From Harmonia axyridis (Eukaryota; Arthropoda; Insecta; Coleoptera; Coccinellidae), in NCBI RefSeq assembly GCF_914767665.1, contig NC_059504.1, positions 34,875,720 through 34,939,719 of the forward strand: DNA of 64,000 nt. Reading direction: 5' to 3'. The notes under the pieces were generated by a model. The model was given only the letters and a program-made list of their open reading frames with translations. It made no database searches and had not been told where the DNA came from. This document shows, in pieces, positions 58,310-64,000 of this stretch. The stretch's first letter is position 1. Each line of letters begins with the position of its first letter. Position numbers and translations under genes: made by a program.

Positions 58310-58740
58310 TTTTTTCTTACGCAAAGGTCTTCTTTTTGTATAAGGACTGGAATTTTATTACCTACGCCTCTACCATAATTTCTCCAATTTTCTACTGTTG
58401 TTCGTTTGGGAGTTTACTCCCTTCTGCATGACACTATTTTCCTCTATTTGGTTCTTTGAGAGAGGTATTTCCTCTTGTGTGTCTTTCTTGTTGGATTTTG
58501 TATTATCTTTCTTATTCTCTATGCTCGTGCGCTTCTAGCGCCCCTATTGTCTTCATCATTTTTTTGTTTACTCTATTCCTTTTGGCTAACCTGATATCAT
58601 GTAGGATTTAGTCAATAAACATTATTATTATTATATATTTCTTCAATAGTTTCGATTTTCAATTCTTCTCCAATTTGTTGATTGCTAATATACCATGGGG
58701 TGCCAACCGCTGTTTTGATTACTGTATTTAGTAAAAAAGC
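58310..58740 (-). mobile_element. 3' fragment of the same LINE as 3524-4680, interrupted
   Basis: Shares CTTCTACTGTTG, TTTTCAATT.TTCTC, ATTTGTTG.TTGCTAATAT and ATGGGG.G.CAA.CGCTGTT with 3540-3775. Between about 58490 and 58645 it is interrupted by other sequence ending AATAAACATTATTATTATTA, which looks like the polyadenylation signal plus ATT tail of a second retroelement in the + orientation. Confidence 0.7.
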
Positions 58741-58744
58741 TTGA

Positions 58745-59465
58745 ATTCAAACGAAATTTTGCATGCCTACCCTACTCCCTAAGGGCATTTTTTTGAAGAT
58801 ATTTTCGATTTTGGGGGAACACCAGTGGCGTGCAATTCGATCACAAAAGGTTTTTTTGAAGGAATGAATCTCGGAATGAATGAAGCAATATCGAACTGCT
58901 TGTTCAATTTGGAGTATAATTTGCTTTTACTGAACAAAATTTGAAATTCCAGATCCAGAGATTCAGATTAGTTTTTTCGAAAGACGTGCTAACTCGAAAT
59001 TGGCTACAAATTCATAATTGAGTCAGCCAAGGAAACTAATAATTTTAAAATGAGCTTGGAATGAATGGCAATATTTCATGGCAGATTGAAATGAAATTGA
59101 TTCCAATAAAATACTTGAAGAGCACTCCTCAAAATCGAAAGGAATGGCAATAATCCAAATCGCTGCTTGAATCTCCCCATGGGAAACGTGAAGTCCATGC
59201 ATCAAGAATATTGATGAATTCACCGGCGTGAACTTGGCAGCCACTTTTCAGCAGCCGAATTCATTCCAGCAGCCAAACGACCAGTGGCGTCGGTAGAATT
59301 TAAAACTAACGAATCGATCTGTTTTTGGGGTGCAACGCAAGAATTCGCTTTTTGAGTTTACTTGAACGACTTCAGTCAAGTTTTTGTGACATTTCAATGC
59401 TCGAAATAATATTATAGATGAACTTGAATTATGCTGATCAATGAAACGACGGGGTATATACAAGT
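58745..59465. other. fz intron before the satellite
   Basis: Two hAT-like start phrases (CAGTGGCGTGCAATTCG at 58826 and CAGTGGCGTCGGTAG at 59281) occur without matching far ends. Nothing else was recognised. Confidence 0.4.
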
Positions 59466-59469
59466 ATTT

Positions 59470-61110
59470 TCACTAATGAAATCTTGAAAAACGTTTAGCC
59501 AAGTTGATATTTGGAATACTTACTCTTCAATAGGAACAGAATAACACATCCGAAGCACATTGATTTGCAGGCCGTCTAAGGGGTAGTTTACACTTGTGAA
59601 TTTTTCGAAATTTTCAAAAATGACCCTGTTAAAAAAATTTAGCCAAATTCATATTTGGTATTCCTACTCTTGAATAGCTAAAGAATAACATATCCGAAGG
59701 ATTTTGATTCGCAGGCCGTCTAAGGGGTAGTTTACACTTGTGAATTTTTCGAAATTTTCAAAATTGATCATGTTAAAAATGTTTAGCCAAGTTCATATTT
59801 GGTATTCTTACTCGTAAATAGCTACAGAATAACATATCCGAAGCACATTGATTTGCAGGCCGTCTAAGAGGTAGTTTACACTTGTGAATTTTTCGAAATT
59901 TTCAAAAATGACCCTGTTAAAAATGTTTAGCCAAATTCATATTTGGTATTCCTACTCTTGAATAGCTAAAGAATAACATATCCGAAGGATTTTGATTTGC
60001 AGGCCGTCTAAGGGGTAGTTTACACTTGTGAATTTTTCGAAATTTTCAAAATTGATCATGTTAAAAATGTTTAGCCAAATTCATATTTGGTATTCCTACT
60101 CTTGAATAGCTAAAGAATAACATATCCGAAGGATTTTGATTTGCAGGCCGTCTAAGGGGTAGTTTACACTTGTGAATTTTTCGAAATTTTCAAAATTGAT
60201 CATGTTAAAAATGTTTAGCCAAATTCATATTTGGTATTCCTACTCTTGAATAGCTAAAGAATAACATATCCGAAGGATTTTGATTTGCAGGCCGTCTAAG
60301 GGGTAGTTTACACTTGTGAATTTTTCGAAATTTTCAAAATTGATCATGTTAAAAATGTTTAGCCAAATTCATATTTGGTATTCCTACTCTTGAATAGCTA
60401 AAGAATAACATATCCGAAGGATTTTGATTTGCAGGCCGTCTAAGGGGTAGTTTACACTTGTGAATTTTTCGAAATTTTCAAAAATGACCCTGTTAAAAAT
60501 GTTCAGCCAAATTCATATTTGGTATTCCTACTCTCGAATAGCTAAAGAATAACATATCCGAAGGATTTTGATTTGCAGGCCGTCTAAGGGGTAGTTTACA
60601 CTTGTGAATTTTTCGAAATTTTCAAAATTGATCATGTTAAAAATGTTTAGCCAAGTTCATATTTGGTATTCTTACTCGTAAATAGCTCAAAAATAACATA
60701 TCCGAAGGATTTTGATTTGCAGGCCGTCTAAGGGGTAGTTTAGACTTGTGAATTTTTCGAAATTTTCAAAATTGATCATGTTAAAAATGTTTAGCCAAAT
60801 TCATATTCGGTATTCCTACTCTTGAATAGCTAAAGAATAACATATCCGAAGGATTTTGATTTGCAGGCCGTCTAAGGGGTAGTTTACACTTGTGAATTTT
60901 TCGAAATTTTCAAAATTGATCATGTTAAAAAAGTTTAGCCAAATTCATATTTGGTATTCCTACTCTTGAATAGCTAAAGAATAACATATCCGAAGGATTT
61001 TGATTTGCAGGCCGTCTAAGGGGTAGTTTACACTTGTGAATTTTTCGAAATTTTCAAAAATGACCCTGTTAAAAATGTTTAGCCAAATTCATATTTGGTA
61101 TTCCTACTTG
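59470..61110 (+). repeat. 144-bp satellite array, 11 full units plus partial ends
   Basis: Units begin AGCCAAATTCATATTTGG at 59497, 59641, 59785, 59929, 60073, 60217, 60361, 60505, 60649, 60793, 60937 and 61081 (the last partial). Every step is exactly 144 bp, with no indel in the array. The first unit is the most diverged. The inner units (59929, 60073, 60217) are nearly identical. Each contains CAGGCCGTCTAAGGGGTAG and the near-palindrome GAATTTTTCGAAATTTTC. Units end in either GACCCTG (1, 3, 7, 11) or GATCATG (the rest). Confidence 0.97.
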
Positions 61111-61134
61111 TTTCCCGGATATTTGTGCATTGCA

Positions 61135-61739
61135 TAGAGTAATAAACATAGATAGAGGAAGTATAAGCAATTTTTAGATGTCCCCAACATGGTTAGATTA
61201 CGTTGTCGGATTGAGATATAAATATTTTCAAATGCACAATCTTACTATACCATTATGAATGTATATTATATTGAATAAAATATATTTACTCGTATATTTA
61301 TTTGAGTGATTCTCAAGTCAATATGTAAATTTGAATATTTGGGATCCGATATTTTCCTAATTGTCGAATTTATATTGAGCAGAATATTTATTATTTTCTG
61401 TATCTACCTGCTGAAATCCAAGGTTTGGCAACTTTTGCTAACCTAGTGTCATCGGTTGTTTCACGTCGTTAGGCGCGCTTGAAGTTTGTTTCCTGAATTT
61501 CTGATATATTTAGGTATTCATTTCAATATATTTTGAGTTAATATGAAACGTTGATTCACTATGGGACATAAAAAGTGCGTTCTTCGTGGGGAAACTAGCG
61601 AATTCAGTGAAATATCGTATCACTGATATGTTTTCATTTCCGCGCGCTTCATGTCAAATTTGATAGTTCATGTTGGGGACAAAATTTGCTTACTGAAAAT
61701 GACATATGCTCCCTCTATCTATGTTTATTACTATGAGGT
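61135..61739 (-). mobile_element. hAT-like non-autonomous element, family H copy B
   Basis: A 605-bp element in the opposite orientation to copy A (37438-38025). The ends are TAGAGTAATAAACATAGATA and inverted ACCTCATAGTAATAAACATA. The flanks are a perfect 8-bp duplication GCATTGCA (61127-61134 and 61740-61747), which points to a hAT-type transposase. No coding capacity. It begins only about 25 bp after the satellite array ends. Confidence 0.9.
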
Positions 61740-61749
61740 GCATTGCATG

Positions 61750-64000
61750 AATGACATTTGCCGTGGACTATTCGGTACAACAATAGAATTTTTTATTTTG
61801 AAATTATATTTCTATATTTCTTTCTGCTATGGATACAACTCCTTTTCATGTATATTTGGTAGTGAATCCGGTGTTATTTCAGGGCTACCACATGTTCTAA
61901 ACACTTTATTATGTATTTCTTTTCTGTGTGCTACCGCTTCATCAACATAACCGACAGAAACCGTTGATTATTTCCAACCGCCATGTTTCTTTAATGTCAT
62001 CAAGTCTTCTCCAGATTCAACTGAAAGCATAGAAGTCTATCTTTGAAATGATAGCTTGTATATGAGTTAGCATTTTCCAGTTGTTGAAAATTATCAACTA
62101 TTTCATGCAACTTATGAAATTGATTTTTATTCAAAACCTGGTTGATACATTTCTAATTGCTGCTGCTGAACGAAGGCTGTGTACTTTCTGTAAAATGCGA
62201 TAAAAACTCCGCTTCGCGTTGGAAAACAACACAACCTCAATCTAACATCTAATATTTTTTTCCCTTGTATAATAAATAACTATTATTCCTTCTTGATATT
62301 ACGGTAATTTTCCACTTATATTCGCTCTCCGTTATTATGTTATTCATTTGAATATCCCACATTCATTAGAGGCCTTAGAATTCGTTATATTCATTGAAAT
62401 TGAAATACAAAAAAAAGAACATTTGTAACTTTACAATTGCCCATTGAGGCAAAAATTGTCAAGCTGTCAAAATTTCTAGGCGTGGTTTGGCTTATTTGGC
62501 AACGAAACTCCTACACCGGTTTCTACAAATTTAATAAAATCCAAATTTACAATGGTCGACTTTTTCATTCTGTACAAAATAAGACAATTTATCTTAATTA
62601 AATCAGGCTTCATTACTTCCACGGATTATCGCGATGAATGAAATAAACCTTTTTCAGCTGATGATTCTACGAGTTATTTCACCTTTAAAATTCCTTATCT
62701 CAGCTGGGAAATCCAGTACTTCACAGTTATATTTGCAATTTCAACGGGGTTGTATATCAAGAACAAGGGTGTTATTCCAATTCCAAGGGAGGTTCCGAGA
62801 GACGTTCTTTTTGTGTAATAATCCAATCTCAAGGGAGGTTTTCGCCTGTGATATTTCCGAGGATATTTCAATCCCAAGATAGGGGCTTTGGAAGAATGAA
62901 CAACGATATTAGAATACATGAAATAGATTTTGAAGCTCCTTTCGAGATTTCCAGCAAGAATTCATAAAGAAACATAAAATTACATTTATCAGAATATAAA
63001 CCTGAAAAGGAGTTTTGTTGAAGGTGTTCGATCGAGTGTTCGACAATATGAAAGAAATTTACCAAACCAGAAATACGTTTCTACAAAATGTATGGTATCA
63101 AAATGAATTAATTTTCCTGGTGAAATTTTTATTGTTTTTTGCAAATATCAAACGAAACCGAGAACGAAACACTTACCGAGTATCTTAACACAATTCTCCA
63201 AATAAATTAAATTGGAAATCTTAAATCGAGCTAGTAATTATTGAAATCTAAAATATCTTACGTATCTTTGATAGAATCTTTCAGAAGATTCTATCAGACC
63301 TTCTTCCATCCAGCTACGTGCTAGTGTCACTTACAGCTCTTTTATGGACCACCAATCACATACGACAAATCGACAAAATACCGCAAATCCAGTAGCTCCA
63401 TTAGAGGCGTGCAAAATCGTTGCACATTAACTTGACCTAAGGAGCTTTTGATCGCTCGAGGTTCATGCGCCATTAGAGACCATATAACTGTGCCTAGGTG
63501 TATATGACTTGTGATTTATTTGTCATTATTTGTTGTTAGTTCAACTAGTTCATTTTCAAATTTGGCTTGAATATTCGAATTGTTATTTTAGATATGAATT
63601 TCATCTCGATTCAATTCTCAATTTCTGATCATATGTAGGAAATATTTTTTGTCAAATTTCGCTCACTAAATAGCCAAAAAAGATTATAGGTTCTTCTGTT
63701 CGAAAGTTATCGTGTGTACGGCCTGACGGACGGCTGATATAATTTCAATTTAGAACAGTAAGGAATTTGTAGCGAATATATTACCATTAGTAAATCCCGT
63801 AGGATATTATTCACTCTCAGAGTTGTTAATTGAGTTGAGATGGGGGACATAATGAACTTTATGTAATATTTGCACTCGGATTTGCAGTGTTTCAAACTTC
63901 AAACAATTAATAACATACATACAGCATAATTAAAATGATTTGATTCGTTTAATCTTTGAAGTGGATTTCGCTATTTTAGGGAGATATTCGGTATAATTTA
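61750..64000. other. fz intron to the window edge
   Basis: AT-rich with no fz exon found (no TM5-7 or KTxxxW). Contains an 11-bp perfect stem (GATAGAATCTT / AAGATTCTATC, 63270-63295) and at 63690-63760 the GGCTGATATAATTTCA.TTTA phrase shared with the foldback at 13790, so probably a fragment of that family. Confidence 0.45.

Noticed and set aside
59470..61110. Regular 144-bp repeats as a CRISPR-like array
   Set aside because: Repeats are contiguous with no unique spacers, far too long, and the context is a eukaryotic intron.
61651..61950. 99-codon open frame as a gene
   Set aside because: Its first third lies inside the hAT-like element 61135-61739, and the rest has no recognisable domain.

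Overview
This is a eukaryotic nuclear window, almost certainly insect. It is AT-rich, has large introns and is crowded with DNA transposons. A beetle is a reasonable guess from the style of the sequence, but no species can be named from it. There are two supported host genes, both on the + strand. (1) The 3' part of Sulf (extracellular heparan sulfate 6-O-endosulfatase, Sulf1 type) occupies 11 exons from 1509 to 44299. Every exon has recognisable homology or matching position and every splice phase agrees, giving about 962 codons ending at TAG 44297-44299. The exons encoding the N-terminus and the catalytic formylglycine cysteine lie upstream of base 1. (2) The first coding exon of a frizzled Wnt receptor (fz, closest to the Frizzled-1 class) runs from 47434 to 48586. 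It carries a signal peptide, a complete ten-cysteine CRD and TM1 to about TM4. The rest of fz (TM5-7 and C-tail) is not found before base 64000, so 48587-64000 is read as its first large coding intron. Layout: 1-1508 Sulf intron; 1661-13139 an 11.5 kb intron with a Jockey-like LINE relic, Penelope-like GIY-YIG remnants in inverted pairs, hAT MITEs and mariner relics; 13310-22293 intron with foldback elements, a decayed mariner and a Tc1 relic; 26697-34935 intron with a three-element Tc1/mariner nest and a second mariner; 37425-41087 intron with a four-border nest of elements; 44300-47433 intergenic; 48587-64000 fz intron with a nearly perfect ~480-bp-arm inverted repeat, a third transposase relic of the nested-mariner family, a LINE 3' fragment and a 144-bp satellite array. 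The two genes are functionally linked. Sulf trims 6-O-sulfates from heparan sulfate proteoglycans at the cell surface and so tunes how Wnt/Wg ligands are presented, while Frizzled is the Wnt receptor. Their head-to-tail adjacency, about 3.1 kb apart, is notable but need not be functional. No wholly new biological system is evident. The most interesting signals are structural: long intronic inverted repeats that could form hairpin RNAs, an invariant 144-bp satellite, transposons abutting Sulf splice sites, layered transposon nests with readable target-site duplications, and a 32-bp perfect palindrome upstream of fz.
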